Below, one piece after another: positions 24,348-33,554 of a stretch of 64,000 bases of DNA. Positions within the stretch are counted from its first letter, which is position 1. Each line of letters begins with the position of its first letter. The position numbers and the translations under genes were made by a program. Location: positions 372,001-436,000 of the forward strand of contig NZ_NSGE01000004.1 in NCBI RefSeq assembly GCF_002294985.1, given 5' to 3'. The stretch comes from Mesorhizobium sp. WSM3862. GTDB taxonomy: Bacteria > Pseudomonadota > Alphaproteobacteria > Rhizobiales > Rhizobiaceae. Below the pieces are notes generated by a model that saw only the letters and a list, made by a program, of their open reading frames with translations, did no database searches and was not told the DNA's origin.

Positions 24348-24551
24348 TCAGGCGGCGTCGCGGCCTTCGCGCACAATGCGCGAGCGCATGCTCTTGGCCA
24401 GCGCCGTTTCCAACCGCGCGGCGACCGCGCGATCCCATTCATTTGCTTCGCCGGCGCCATCCTTCGGATGCGGCAGCGCCATCAGCCGATCGATGATCGA
24501 ACCAGCCTCGCCGGAAGAGAGCAGGGCGTCGATTTCGCGTTCGTGCTGCAT
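24348..24551 (-). CDS. Small conserved-looking hypothetical protein
   Basis: 67 residues from the ATG at 24551, which has AAGAAGGAGG about 8 nt upstream; an in-frame ATG at 24584 would add 11 residues and includes the ribosome site. Sequence MQHEREIDALLSSGEAGSII then DRLMALPHPKDG and a final amphipathic helix rich in Arg and Glu. Mostly charged, no signal peptide or membrane segment. I do not recognise the family. It is 74 bp upstream of the HAD gene on the same strand. Codon use is like its neighbours, so I take it as real. Confidence 0.55.
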   Translation of the reverse strand: MQHEREIDALLSSGEAGSIIDRLMALPHPKDGAGEANEWDRAVAARLETALAKSMRSRIVREGRDAA

Positions 24552-24736
24552 ACGTTTCGCCTCCTTCTTTCCTTCCCGCCGCATGTCGACACTATACGCG
24601 ATTCGTGACGGCTGTTTGAAGGCAAGAGCGCGGCGATTGAGAGGCAGCGCGGGGCAAAACCTTGTCGTGTAGGTTCACCCCGCATGGAATGCAATTTCAG
24701 CTCTGCGGCGCTCGATTCGGGCGCCGCAGGAAAGCC

Positions 24737-26062
24737 TCAGACGTAGCGGTTGACGATGTTTTCAAGGAGCTCCTGCCGGCCGGAGCGCGGCTGCGGCTCG
24801 ATCTTCTCCGTCACCACGCGTTCGGCGATCTCCTCCAGCGTACGCTTGCCGGAAAGCATCGCCTTGCCTTCGGCCGTGTTCCAGCCGGCATAGCGTTCGT
24901 TAAGCGGACCCGACAGCGCCTTGTCTCCGATCATCCTGGCCGCCGCCTTGAGCCCGCGCGCGCAGGCGTCCATGCCGCCGATATGGCCGATCAGCAGATC
25001 CTCCGGGTCGAGCGACTGGCGGCGCAGCTTGGCGTCGAAATTGGTGCCGCCGGTCTTGAAGCCGCCGCCCAGCAGGATCTGGTAATAGGCCAAAGCCATC
25101 TCCGGCACATTGTTGGGGAACTGGTCGGTGTCCCAGCCGGACTGATAGTCGTTGCGGTTCATGTCGATCGAACCGAAGATGCCGAGCGCGTTGGCCAAGG
25201 CCAGCTCATGCTCGAAGGAGTGGCCGGCAAGGATCGCATGGCCCTGCTCGATGTTGACCTTCACCTCCTTCTCCAGCCCGAAGCGCTTCAGGAAGCCGTA
25301 GACGGTGGCGACATCGTAGTCGTACTGGTGCTTGGTCGGCTCCTGCGGTTTCGGCTCGATCAGGATCGTGCCCTCGAAACCTATTTTGTGTTTGTAGTCC
25401 ACGACGAGATTGAGGAAGCGGCCGGCCTGCTCCTGCTCTCGCGCGAGGTCGGTGTTGAGCAGCGTCTCATAGCCTTCGCGCCCGCCCCACAGCACATAGT
25501 TCTCGCCCTTCAGCTTCTTGGTCACGTCGATGCATTTCTTCACCGTCGCCGCCGCGTAGGCGAACACGTCCGGATCGGGATTGGTGGCGGCACCCGCCAT
25601 GAAGCGGCGATGCGAAAAAAGGTTCGCCGTGCCCCAGAGCAGCTTGACGCCGGTCTGGTTCATTTTGGCCGAAAAATAATCGGCGATCTCGTCGAGGCGC
25701 GCCGCGCTTTCGGAGAAATCCTTGCCTTCCGGGCGAACGTCGGCGTCGTGGAAGCAGAAATAGGGGACGCCGAGCAGCGAGAACAGCTCGAAGGCGACGT
25801 CGGCCTTCAGTTTCGCCAGTTCCATCGTGTCGATGCCGCCGGGCCTGGCGAACCAGGGGCGGTCGAAGGTTTGGCCGCCGAACGGGTCGCCGCCCTGCCA
25901 GGCGAAGGAATGCCAATAGGCGACGGCGAAGCGCAGATGGTCCTCCAGCCGCTTGCCACCCACCACTTCGTCCGGGTTGTAATATCGGTAGGCCAGTGGA
26001 TTGGTCGAATCCGGCCCTTCATACTTGATGGTCTTGATGTTGCCGAAAAATCCGCTGCTCAT
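24737..26062 (-). CDS. xylA: Xylose isomerase
   Basis: 441 residues, type-II xylose isomerase. Converts D-xylose to D-xylulose with two divalent metals. The ATG at 26062 follows GGAAGGAAACC. Motifs: [13 protein letters not shown] with the catalytic His near 107, [31 protein letters not shown] (metal-ligand Glu follows near 238), [19 protein letters not shown] near 275 and [11 protein letters not shown] near 300 (metal ligands). The C-terminus [16 protein letters not shown] is typical. It lies on the same strand as xylB but is separated from it by a plus-strand NTF2-like gene and a repeat, so it probably has its own promoter near 26070-26160. Confidence 0.95.
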   Translation of the reverse strand: MSSGFFGNIKTIKYEGPDSTNPLAYRYYNPDEVVGGKRLEDHLRFAVAYWHSFAWQGGDPFGGQTFDRPWFARPGGIDTMELAKLKADVAFELFSLLGVPYFCFHDADVRPEGKDFSESAARLDEIADYFSAKMNQTGVKLLWGTANLFSHRRFMAGAATNPDPDVFAYAAATVKKCIDVTKKLKGENYVLWGGREGYETLLNTDLAREQEQAGRFLNLVVDYKHKIGFEGTILIEPKPQEPTKHQYDYDVATVYGFLKRFGLEKEVKVNIEQGHAILAGHSFEHELALANALGIFGSIDMNRNDYQSGWDTDQFPNNVPEMALAYYQILLGGGFKTGGTNFDAKLRRQSLDPEDLLIGHIGGMDACARGLKAAARMIGDKALSGPLNERYAGWNTAEGKAMLSGKRTLEEIAERVVTEKIEPQPRSGRQELLENIVNRYV

Positions 26063-26173
26063 GGTTTCCTTCCTCTCCAACTGCTTTCGCCGATTACCTC
26101 AGGCGTAATTGGTTTGGCGCTTCCGTGGGTCCAAAAGGGTCATGTCGAAACGATCCAATGAAGGATGAAGACC

Positions 26174-26536
26174 ATGACCGACCTCAACACGATCGCCCGC
26201 AACTACATCACCGCCTGGAACGAGAGCGATGCGGCGCGCCGCAAGACCCTGCTCGAGGCCGCCTTCACCAGCGACGTCAGCTATCGCGACCCGATCATGC
26301 AAGGCGACGGCCACGACGGCATCGCCGCGCTGATCGACGGCGTGCAGCAGCAATTCGCCGGCTTCCGCTTCTCGCTGAAGGGTGAGCCGGACGGTTTTGC
26401 CGACCGCATCCGTTTTTCGTGGAATCTGGGCCCCGAAGGCGCAGAATCCGTCATCGAAGGCACCGATATTTGCGTCATCGAGAACGGCCGCCTGAAGAGC
26501 GTCACCGGCTTCCTCGACAAGGTGCCGGCGCAGTGA
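26174..26536 (+). CDS. NTF2/SnoaL-like small protein
   Basis: 120 residues from the ATG at 26174, which has AAGGA 8 nt upstream; the ATG at 26165 would add three residues. N-terminal helix LNTIARNYITAWNESDAARR, then TSDVSYRDPI, GIAALIDGVQQQF, a central sheet (GFRFSLKGEPDGFADRIRF) and GTDICVIENGRLKSVTGFLD. This is the cone-shaped NTF2-like fold of SnoaL-type proteins, a family with isomerase, hydrolase or binding roles that cannot be read from sequence. No signal peptide. It sits between xylA and xylB on the opposite strand; no link to xylose can be shown. Confidence 0.75.
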   Translation: MTDLNTIARNYITAWNESDAARRKTLLEAAFTSDVSYRDPIMQGDGHDGIAALIDGVQQQFAGFRFSLKGEPDGFADRIRFSWNLGPEGAESVIEGTDICVIENGRLKSVTGFLDKVPAQ

Positions 26537-26555
26537 GGCTAACTGGGTAAGGGAG

Positions 26556-26729
26556 GCGCGAGGCACCCCCCTGTGGCCTGCCGGCCATCTCCCCCGCAAG
26601 CGGGAAGATCGGCTTTCATCTAGGATTTCGCCAATCTCCAACGCTGCAAAAGGGAGCGAGGCGCCCAAGCTGCCAATCTCCCCCCTTGAGGGGGAGATGC
26701 CCGGCAGGGCAGAGGGGGGTGCCTCGCGC
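26556..26729. repeat. Long inverted-repeat intergenic element
   Basis: About 174 bp with 40-bp near-perfect arms: GCGCGAGGCACCCCCCTGTG at the left matches the reverse complement of GGGGGGTGCCTCGCGC at the right, and the inner arms pair GCCGGCCATCTCCCCC with GGGGGAGATGCCCGGC. Non-coding. Typical of the REP/RIME-like elements of rhizobia. Lies between the converging NTF2-like gene and xylB and ends 4 bp before the xylB stop codon. Confidence 0.7.
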
Positions 26730-26733
26730 ATAC

Positions 26734-28188
26734 TCACGCGGTTACCGCCCTGATCGCCGGATAGAGCGCACGATAGCGTTGATAAGCATCTGCATACGCC
26801 CCACCAAGCCCGGCATCCGGTTCGATCGTCGCATCGGTCGCCGGCGCGGTGCAAACGGCAAGCGGATCGGCGCCGGTCGCGGCGATCAGCCCGAGACGCG
26901 CCGCGCCAAAGGCGGCGCCGAAATCGCCGTCGGCCGGGATGTCGACCGGCAGCTGCAACGCGGTGGCGATCGCCTTCAGCCAGTAGCGCGAGCGAGAGCC
27001 GCCGCCGATCGCCGTCACCCTGGTCAGGGTCGTGCCGGCCGTTTTCAGCGCCTCGATGCTGTCGCGGAAGGCAAACGCCACGCCTTCGAGCACGGCCTGG
27101 GTCAGCACGGCGCGGCTCGATTGATGCGCGAGGCCGGTGAAGGAACCACGAATGGCCGCATCATTATGCGGCGTGCGCTCGCCGGAGAGATAGGGCAGGA
27201 AAGCCACGCCTGTCGGCGCCTTGAGCTTGTCGCCGAGCTCGCCGGTCAGGTCGCCGGCGCCTTTGCCGGTGATCTCCGACAGCCAGTTGAGCGAATCGGT
27301 GGCCGACAGGATGACCCCCATCTGGTGCCAGGTGTTGGGCAGCGCATGGCAGAAGGTGTGCACCGCGCTTTCCGGATTGGGCAGATAGGAGGCGTTGGCG
27401 GCAAACAGCACCCCCGACGTGCCGAGCGACACGAAGGCGTGGCCGGCGCCCACGGTGCCCATGCCGCAGGCCGACGCCGCATTGTCACCGGCACCGCCGG
27501 CGACGGGAATGCCTGAAGCAATGCCCCATTTCGAGGCAAGCTCGCCGCGCAAGCCGCCGGCCTTTGCCGTGCCTTCGACCAGCGACGGCATATGCTTCTC
27601 GTCGAGCGTTGTCGCGGCAAGCAGTTCGGAGGACCACCGCCGCTTGCCGACGTCGAGCCAGGACGTGCCAGCCGAATCCGACATCTCCGAAATATGCTCG
27701 CCGGTCAGCCAGAGCCGCAGATAGTCCTTGGGCAGGAGCACCTTGGCGACAGCGGCAAAAACACTGGGCTCGTTGTCCTTCACCCACACCAGCTTCGGCG
27801 CCGTGAAGCCCGGGAAGACGATGTTTCCGGTGAGCTTGCGGAAACGCGGGTCGGCGTCGAGCGCCGCTGCCTCGACATGGCTGCGGGTGTCGTTCCAAAG
27901 GATGCAGGGACGCAGCACCTTGTCCGAGGCGTCGAGCAGGGTCGCGCCATGCATCTGGCCGGAGAGGCCGATACCCTTGACCGCTGCAAGCTCCTTGGGA
28001 TGGCAAGTCTTGAGCTCGGCAATCGCTGTCTGGCAGGCTTCGATCCAGTGCGCCGGATTCTGTTCGGACCAGCCGGCATGCGGCCGCGAGACGTCCAGCG
28101 AGCCGTGGCCGGACCCGACGACCGTCTGGCGATCATCGATCAGGAGCGCCTTGACGCCCGAGGTGCCCAGGTCGAGGCCGAGATACAT
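26734..28188 (-). CDS. xylB: Xylulokinase
   Basis: 484 residues, FGGY carbohydrate-kinase family. Phosphorylates D-xylulose to xylulose-5-P, which enters the pentose phosphate pathway (see rpe at 7344). N-terminal phosphate-binding MYLGLDLGTSGVKALLID, then GLSGQMHGATLLD with the substrate loop near 75, LWNDTRSH, GGAGDNAASACGMG with the catalytic Asp near 235, and the second ATP motif AIGGGSRSRYWLKAIA near 400. Standard length, intact. Upstream of it lies a palindrome that may be its operator. Confidence 0.94.
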   Translation of the reverse strand: MYLGLDLGTSGVKALLIDDRQTVVGSGHGSLDVSRPHAGWSEQNPAHWIEACQTAIAELKTCHPKELAAVKGIGLSGQMHGATLLDASDKVLRPCILWNDTRSHVEAAALDADPRFRKLTGNIVFPGFTAPKLVWVKDNEPSVFAAVAKVLLPKDYLRLWLTGEHISEMSDSAGTSWLDVGKRRWSSELLAATTLDEKHMPSLVEGTAKAGGLRGELASKWGIASGIPVAGGAGDNAASACGMGTVGAGHAFVSLGTSGVLFAANASYLPNPESAVHTFCHALPNTWHQMGVILSATDSLNWLSEITGKGAGDLTGELGDKLKAPTGVAFLPYLSGERTPHNDAAIRGSFTGLAHQSSRAVLTQAVLEGVAFAFRDSIEALKTAGTTLTRVTAIGGGSRSRYWLKAIATALQLPVDIPADGDFGAAFGAARLGLIAATGADPLAVCTAPATDATIEPDAGLGGAYADAYQRYRALYPAIRAVTA

Positions 28189-28210
28189 GATTTCCTCCCG
28201 ATGCCGTTAA

Positions 28211-28231
28211 TTTTTTCGGGTCTCGAAAAAA
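28211..28231. promoter_or_regulatory. Palindrome upstream of xylB
   Basis: TTTTTTCG-GGTCT-CGAAAAAA is a perfect 8-bp inverted repeat 22 bp before the xylB start. Both a regulator operator and a terminator for the upstream TPR gene (40 bp away, same strand, followed by AT-rich DNA) would fit; the stem is short of GC for a terminator. Confidence 0.4.
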
Positions 28232-28270
28232 TCTGGCTTGGCCAGTTCTTAAGCCAAGATCCGCCTCCGG

Positions 28271-29596
28271 TCAATTCTCTGACAAATCGGCCGCGCGGCG
28301 CGAGAACAGCGCCGACAGCGGGCTGTCCGGCCGCGCCAGCTGACGCTCGGCGGTCAACGCCCGTGCCAGCGCGCTGTCACCGGCACGCAGCGCCGCCTCG
28401 ATCAGCATCAGGTCGATCACGTCGCGTTGTGCATGGCTGCCGCCGAAGCGGTGCGCGATCCAGCGGATTGGCCGGATCAGGCGCACGACTTCTCCGTAGT
28501 TGCCCTCGCCGAATGCTTTGATCGCCAAGGTCAGAGGGTGGCCAACGTCGCGCGTGAATGCGGCGTTGTCGTCATCGCCGCGCATTGCTTCGCGCTGCGC
28601 TTCGAGCAGGGTCTGCGCCGGCGCGTGCAGCCCGGCGCCGACAAAAGCCATCATCGCATGCGCATCGTTGAAGGCGTAATTGCCGGCGGCCGCCTTTGGC
28701 GCCCAGTTCGCCGCAAGCGCCGCCCAGCGGTCGCCGACATCGACGCCACGGAGATAAAGCCGCCACAGGATCGCCGAGGCGTCGACCATGTTGAGCGCCA
28801 GCGTCGAGCGGTCGCCGTAGATCGGCCCGTCATAGAGCTGGAGCACCTCGTTTGTCTCGCCGAGATCGTAGTGGAACAGCGCCAGATGCCACCAATTATG
28901 GATCTTGAGGAAGCTGTCCTTCGTCCACGCCTCCGGATTGGCGCGCATCCAGGCGATGCCCTCCCTTTGCCGGCTTTGCATTTCCATGACATGCGCGACC
29001 GCGTGCTGCGCCCAGCCGTCGCGCGGCTCGATCTCGATGGCCTGCCGGCCGAAGGCTTCGGCGCGCGCATAGTCGCCCATTTCCTCCAGCCCGAAGGCCT
29101 GCATGCCGAGAACGGCGTGGTAGCCCGGCATGTCCTTCTCCCAAGCCGGCAACGCCCGACCGATGCGGTCGCGCAGCATGCGCGCATTGCCGATGAAGAA
29201 GTCGATCTGGTGGCCAACCTGCAGCGCCACCGCATCGAGCGGATTGTCGATGGCGATGTCCTCGAGGATGCGGGCGGCGTCATGCCAGCGGCCGCTGGCA
29301 AGATGGCCGAGCGCCGCGACATGCGCCCGTTCGCGCGCGGTGCCGGCGAGCGGCAGCGCCGCCGCATGGCAGGTTTGCGCAATCGCCGTCGCCTCCCGCT
29401 CGGTGGCGAGGCCGAACAGATAGCCCTTGAACACATGCGCCATCACGAAGCTGGGCTCATCGGCGATCGCGCTATCGATGGAGCCGACCGGGTCGCCGAT
29501 GAAGCACTGCAGCTCACGGACGGCTCTGGCGTAGGACGAAAGCCCGGCTTCGGTCGCGCCCGAGTGCGTCAGGCCGAATGCGTCCTTCAGCGCCAT
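28271..29596 (-). CDS. TPR protein of the TTC38 family
   Basis: 441 residues, no signal peptide or membrane segment. Helical repeats throughout, with TPR-like phrases (VMAHVFKGYLFGLATE, VLGMQAFGLEEMGDYARAEA, AFGRQAIEIEPRDGWAQHAVAHVMEM). The stretch KIHNWWHLALFHYDLGETNEVLQLYD near residue 230 is the hallmark I remember from animal and bacterial TTC38 proteins. Function of this family is unknown; histidines around NWWHLALFH could suggest more than a scaffold. It precedes xylB on the same strand with an 82-bp gap; a link to xylose is not evident. Confidence 0.72.
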   Translation of the reverse strand: MALKDAFGLTHSGATEAGLSSYARAVRELQCFIGDPVGSIDSAIADEPSFVMAHVFKGYLFGLATEREATAIAQTCHAAALPLAGTARERAHVAALGHLASGRWHDAARILEDIAIDNPLDAVALQVGHQIDFFIGNARMLRDRIGRALPAWEKDMPGYHAVLGMQAFGLEEMGDYARAEAFGRQAIEIEPRDGWAQHAVAHVMEMQSRQREGIAWMRANPEAWTKDSFLKIHNWWHLALFHYDLGETNEVLQLYDGPIYGDRSTLALNMVDASAILWRLYLRGVDVGDRWAALAANWAPKAAAGNYAFNDAHAMMAFVGAGLHAPAQTLLEAQREAMRGDDDNAAFTRDVGHPLTLAIKAFGEGNYGEVVRLIRPIRWIAHRFGGSHAQRDVIDLMLIEAALRAGDSALARALTAERQLARPDSPLSALFSRRAADLSEN

Positions 29597-29706
29597 GCCG
29601 CGTCCTTTGATGCCTATTCGTCCGGTCGGACCGATGCGATCCTAGAACATCGACCGTCGGCCCGCCAACCGGCGAGGGCTTCGACTGTGTCGAACCGGAC
29701 TTCTCC

Positions 29707-30330
29707 TCAATTCCCCGAACGCATCGCCACCGTGGCGATGCCGGCGCCGACAAGCAATGTCCCGCCGGTGCGGTTGAAGATACGGATCGCCCTTGGGTTG
29801 CGCACGATGGCGCGCGCTCGTGAAGCAATCAGCGCATAGCCGAAGGCATTGCTGAATGCGAGCGCCAGGAAGGTCGCTTCGAAGATCAGCATCTGCGTCC
29901 AGAAATCGGCATGCCGGTCGAGAAACTGCGGCAGGAAGGCGACGAAGAACGTGATGCTCTTCGGGTTGAGCGCCGTGACCAGCCAGGCATGCGCCATCAT
30001 CCTTGCCGCCGACACGGCGTCGGTGCGCGGTTCGGCCTTCAGCGCGCCGCCGGCGCGGAACAGTTTTATGCCGAGATAGATGAGGTAGCCGGCGCCGATC
30101 ACCTTGAGCACGGTGAACACAGTGGCCGAAGCCGCAAGCAGCGCGCCGATGCCGAGCATCGAAAGCGTCATGGCGGTGAAATCGCCGAGCGCGACGCCGA
30201 CTGCCATCGGCAGCGCCGTACGCCAGCCCTGGCCGAGCGCATAGGAGACGACCAAGAGGATCGTCGGGCCCGGGATGACGAGGAGGATGGCGGAGGCGGC
30301 GGCAAAGGCAGCCCAGTTTTCGAAGGACAT
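29707..30330 (-). CDS. LysE/RhtB-family amino-acid exporter
   Basis: 207 residues from the ATG at 30330, preceded by AAGGAGTAGGG. Inner-membrane protein with about five to six hydrophobic segments (about 5-30, 40-65, 68-88, 115-137, 147-170, 185-203). The family signature is present: VIPGPTILLVVSYALGQGWR near residue 20-40 with the conserved GP, and LNPKSITFFVAFLPQF near 122. Exports amino acids or their derivatives, such as homoserine lactone, threonine or lysine; the substrate cannot be predicted. Stands between the TTC38-like gene and the divergent L,D-transpeptidase gene. Confidence 0.85.
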   Translation of the reverse strand: MSFENWAAFAAASAILLVIPGPTILLVVSYALGQGWRTALPMAVGVALGDFTAMTLSMLGIGALLAASATVFTVLKVIGAGYLIYLGIKLFRAGGALKAEPRTDAVSAARMMAHAWLVTALNPKSITFFVAFLPQFLDRHADFWTQMLIFEATFLALAFSNAFGYALIASRARAIVRNPRAIRIFNRTGGTLLVGAGIATVAMRSGN

Positions 30331-30560
30331 TTCCCTACTCCTTGAGCGCAAAGAACAGGATAAATCCTGGGGTATGCGAGATTGTAAAGAGGCGTTGGAG
30401 AAAATCTTCGGCGCCGGCCTGCCCTGGCGCCTGGCCCGGACAACGCCTTGTCAGGGTTAAGTGCGGGCAAAGTTCTTTCACCCTTTTTCAACCATGACTG
30501 ACGAAAATTGCAGCCATTCGGCCGGACCGTGCTTCCCGCCGACAGCGTAGGGTTTGGTGT

Positions 30561-31328
30561 ATGCGCGAGTTGCCGCAAAGTCTGACGCCGCCTTCGAGCG
30601 GCGAAACTGTCGAAACCGAAGTTCCGCTTTCCCGCCGCGCCATGCTTTCAGGCATGGGCGCCATGGCGCTGCTCGGCATGGCCGGCTGCAGCACCACCGA
30701 CACGCTCGACCTGCCGCAATTGCAGATCGACGACACCACCACCGGATCGGTGCCGATCCGACCGGCGATCAGCGTCGACAAGAACATCACTGGTCCCGAC
30801 GTGATGTATGCTGCCTTGACCGACAACGGCTTCCAGGTCCCGGCGGTGCCCTACCAGAAGGTCAAGCCGGAGTTCCGCCGCCAGATCGTCGTCGACAAGA
30901 CCGGCGAAGCGCCCGGCACCATCGTCGTGCATTTGCAGGAGCGCATGCTCTATCTCGTCCAGCCCGGCGGCGACGCCATCCGCTACGGCGTCGGCATCGG
31001 TAAGGACGGCTTCCGCTGGTCGGGCCGCGCCAACATCCAGTACGGCAAGGAATGGCCGGTCTGGACGCCGCCGCCAGAGATGGTCAAGCGCAAGCCGGAA
31101 CTGGTGAAATGGCAGGGCGGCCAGCCCGGCGGCCTGACCAATCCGCTGGGCGCCCGCGCGCTTTACATCTACCAGAACGGCAAGGACACCGGTTACCGCA
31201 TCCACGGCTCGCCCGAATGGTGGACCATCGGCCAGGCGATGTCGTCGGGCTGCGTGCGGCTGATCAACCAAGACATCATCGACCTCTACAACAGGGTATC
31301 GAAGAAGAACCCAGTCGTCGTCGTCTGA
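30561..31328 (+). CDS. L,D-transpeptidase (YkuD domain), predicted lipoprotein
   Basis: 255 residues. The N-terminus has SRRAMLSGMGAMALLGMAGC, a twin-arginine-like start followed by a lipobox-like end, with Cys43 as the probable lipid-anchored residue. The YkuD catalytic domain covers about residues 107-255. VVHLQERMLYLVQPGG opens it, and the active-site motif has H215 in IHGSPEW and nucleophile C231 in MSSGCVRL. Such enzymes form 3-3 peptidoglycan cross-links or attach proteins to the wall in the periplasm; rhizobia carry many. The 230-bp region before it (30331-30560) holds a small GACAA/TTGTC stem near 30439 but no gene. Confidence 0.85.
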   Translation: MRELPQSLTPPSSGETVETEVPLSRRAMLSGMGAMALLGMAGCSTTDTLDLPQLQIDDTTTGSVPIRPAISVDKNITGPDVMYAALTDNGFQVPAVPYQKVKPEFRRQIVVDKTGEAPGTIVVHLQERMLYLVQPGGDAIRYGVGIGKDGFRWSGRANIQYGKEWPVWTPPPEMVKRKPELVKWQGGQPGGLTNPLGARALYIYQNGKDTGYRIHGSPEWWTIGQAMSSGCVRLINQDIIDLYNRVSKKNPVVVV

Positions 31329-31450
31329 TTTTTTCGGCGGTCAGCACGGCCGCTATTTTTTCGGGATCATGCTCCTCCTTTCTCCCGTTGCGTGATGCCG
31401 CAAGACAGGCGAAGGTGCTCTGAAAAGCTTCGCCTCGGGAGAGAACGATC

Positions 31451-32617
31451 ATGGCCGGAACCTTTGTCATCGCGCAGGGCGGCGGCCCGACTGCCGTCAT
31501 CAATCAGACGGTCGTCGGCGCCACGCTGGAGATCCGCAAGCGGCATCCCGGCGCCAAGGTGCTCGGCTCGATCCATGGCGTGCGCGGCATCCGCGACGGC
31601 AACTATGTCGACCTCTCAGCCATCCCCGAAGATCGGCTGCGGCTGATCGCCGGCACCCCGAGCGCCGCCCTTGGCTCGACCCGCGACAAGCCCGACGCGG
31701 CCTATTGCGAGGTCATCCTCAACGGCCTCAAGAAGGCCGGCGCCGATGCCTTCATCTATATCGGCGGCAACGACACTTCGGGCACCCAGCAGATCCTGAC
31801 CGACGCCGCCGGCGGCGCGATCGCCTTCGTGCATGCGCCGAAAACCATCGACAACGATCTCGAGGAGAACGACCATACACCGGGCTTCATCTCGGCGGCC
31901 GAATTCGTCGCCGGCGCTTTCCTGTCGGTCGATTTGGATTTCCGCGCGTTGCCCGGCATTTATGTCGGCATCGTCATGGGCCGGCACGCCGGCTTCCTGA
32001 CTGCCGCGGCCGCCGCCTGGCAGCTCGATCCGGATAGCGGTCCGCATCTGGTCTATGTACCGGAGCGCGCCTTCTCCGCCGAACGTTTCATCGATGATGT
32101 CCGCAGGACGCTCGACCGCCACAAGCGCTGCATCGTCGCCGTCTCGGAAGGCGTCAGCACCGCCGACGGCAAGGCGTTGGTCGAGAGCCTGGTGCCGCCG
32201 GAAAAGCTCGAGCGCGACCAGCACGGCAACGTCAAATTGTCGGGCAGCGATCTGCCGGCGGCGCTCGAACGCGCTTTGGCGGAAGGCCTGCCAGGCAAGC
32301 GGGCGCGCGTCGATGCCCTGGGCTATATGCCGCGCGGCTATGTCGGGGCGATCAGCCCCGTGGACGCCAAGGAAGCCTTCGAAGCCGGCGCGTTCGCGGT
32401 CGCCGTTGCCGGGGAGGGTGGCGGCTCGGTGGCGCTGCAATATGACGGCACCAAGACCGTGCTGAAGAAGGTGCCGCTCGAGGCTGTGGCCGGCAAGACC
32501 CGCCACATGCCGGACAATTTCATGAAGCCGGACGTCAACCAGTTGTCCGAGGCCGGCATGGCCTATCTGAAGCGGTTGGTGCCGGAAAAATACAAGGTCG
32601 GAAAGCCGTTCGTCTGA
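31451..32617 (+). CDS. pfp: Phosphofructokinase, pyrophosphate-dependent type
   Basis: 388 residues. Phosphofructokinase fold with QGGGPTAVINQ at the N-terminus. The phosphate-donor motif reads GGNDTSG (105-111), not the ATP-type GGDGS, and the catalytic motif is PKTIDND (130-136), with Lys where ATP enzymes have Gly. Both mark PPi-dependent enzymes. Then MGRHAGFLTAAAA near 178 and VSEGV near 236. It would interconvert fructose-6-P and fructose-1,6-P2 using PPi; sedoheptulose-7-P is another known substrate. GAGAGAACG precedes the ATG. The stop and the next start overlap (TGATG). Many rhizobia lack ATP-PfkA, so this may be a main enzyme of this step. Confidence 0.85.
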   Translation: MAGTFVIAQGGGPTAVINQTVVGATLEIRKRHPGAKVLGSIHGVRGIRDGNYVDLSAIPEDRLRLIAGTPSAALGSTRDKPDAAYCEVILNGLKKAGADAFIYIGGNDTSGTQQILTDAAGGAIAFVHAPKTIDNDLEENDHTPGFISAAEFVAGAFLSVDLDFRALPGIYVGIVMGRHAGFLTAAAAAWQLDPDSGPHLVYVPERAFSAERFIDDVRRTLDRHKRCIVAVSEGVSTADGKALVESLVPPEKLERDQHGNVKLSGSDLPAALERALAEGLPGKRARVDALGYMPRGYVGAISPVDAKEAFEAGAFAVAVAGEGGGSVALQYDGTKTVLKKVPLEAVAGKTRHMPDNFMKPDVNQLSEAGMAYLKRLVPEKYKVGKPFV

Positions 32618-33363
32618 TGGGCGACCTTGTGGTGGGCGACTGGTTCGGCAAATCCATTGTCGATGCCAGAACGACGATGCTGACCGAGCCATTCGTGCAC
32701 GATTTCGTGCGCGCCAATATTTGGCATTTCAAGGGCCGGGACGCCGACCTGCTGGTCGACACCGGCATGGGCATCTGCCCGCTGGCGCCCGAGATCGACA
32801 GCCCGGCCGGCAAGCCGCTGATCGTCGTCGCCACCCACATTCATCTCGACCATGTCGGCTCGCTGCACGAATTCCCGCTCAGGATGGGGCCGAAGGTCAG
32901 TGCGGCGGAGTTCGATGGCATGGATGATGCCGTCACCTACGCCAACATGTTCCACAATCTCGATGATGCGGTGTCCAAATTGCCGGCGCCCGGCTGGAAG
33001 GCGGCTGACTATCGCATCCCTTCCGCACCGTTGACGCGAATGCTCGACGAGGGCGACATCGTCGACCTCGGCGATCGGAAATTCCGCGTGCTGCATCTGC
33101 CCGGACATTCGCCGGATTCGATCGCGCTGTTCGATGAGGCCGACGGCCTGTTCTTCGCCGGCGACGCCATCTATGACGGCATGCTGATCGACGACCTGCC
33201 GGATTCGGACCGCGCCGCCTATTGCCGCACCATGCAGCGGCTGCTCGACCTGCCGATACGCCTCGGCCATGGCGGCCATGGCCCGAGTTTCGGCCGCGCG
33301 AGGATGGGAGAGATCGCGTCTTCCTACCTACGCCGCCGAGAGCGCTTCGTGAGCGCTCTCTGA
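32617..33363 (+). CDS. Metallo-beta-lactamase-fold hydrolase
   Basis: 248 residues, no signal peptide. Metal-site motifs are complete: THIHLDHVGS (HxHxDH) near residue 73, LPGHSPDS near 163, FAGDAIYDG near 185 and a final His in GHGGHGPSF near 220. Variation such as HIH for HAH is common. The family includes glyoxalase II-like, lactonase and many other hydrolases; the substrate cannot be told. It starts inside the stop of the phosphofructokinase gene (TGATG), so co-translated, which may suggest a role in sugar-phosphate by-product removal, though this is only inference. Confidence 0.8.
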   Translation: MGDLVVGDWFGKSIVDARTTMLTEPFVHDFVRANIWHFKGRDADLLVDTGMGICPLAPEIDSPAGKPLIVVATHIHLDHVGSLHEFPLRMGPKVSAAEFDGMDDAVTYANMFHNLDDAVSKLPAPGWKAADYRIPSAPLTRMLDEGDIVDLGDRKFRVLHLPGHSPDSIALFDEADGLFFAGDAIYDGMLIDDLPDSDRAAYCRTMQRLLDLPIRLGHGGHGPSFGRARMGEIASSYLRRRERFVSAL

Positions 33364-33554
33364 ATTAAATCTTTGTAAGGTCGCGCCAAAACCCTAATTC
33401 GGACCATTCCACGCCCTAAATGCGTGGCTGTCGATCCGGCCGGCTGCCAAGCATGGCGAGACGGGCAATCCCGGCCGTCGACACGCCGACGGGCGCGTCC
33501 TTGGAGAGAGCCGTCCGCGGCGCCGGATCAACTCTCGCCCGGACAGAAACGACC

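Noticed and set aside
24662..26161. 499-codon plus-strand frame
   Set aside because: Shadow of xylA, which is fully supported by motifs.
26556..26729. CRISPR-like repeat pattern
   Set aside because: Repeats are a single inverted pair, not regularly spaced direct repeats with unique spacers; no cas genes are near.
30275..30460. 61-codon plus-strand frame before the L,D-transpeptidase
   Set aside because: Half of it is antisense to the lysE-type gene and it has no ribosome site or family likeness.
31365..31374. GATCATGCTC as a regulatory site before the phosphofructokinase
   Set aside because: It is one arm of the palindromic repeat family seen at 18429 and 21427, with no partner arm; more likely a decayed repeat.
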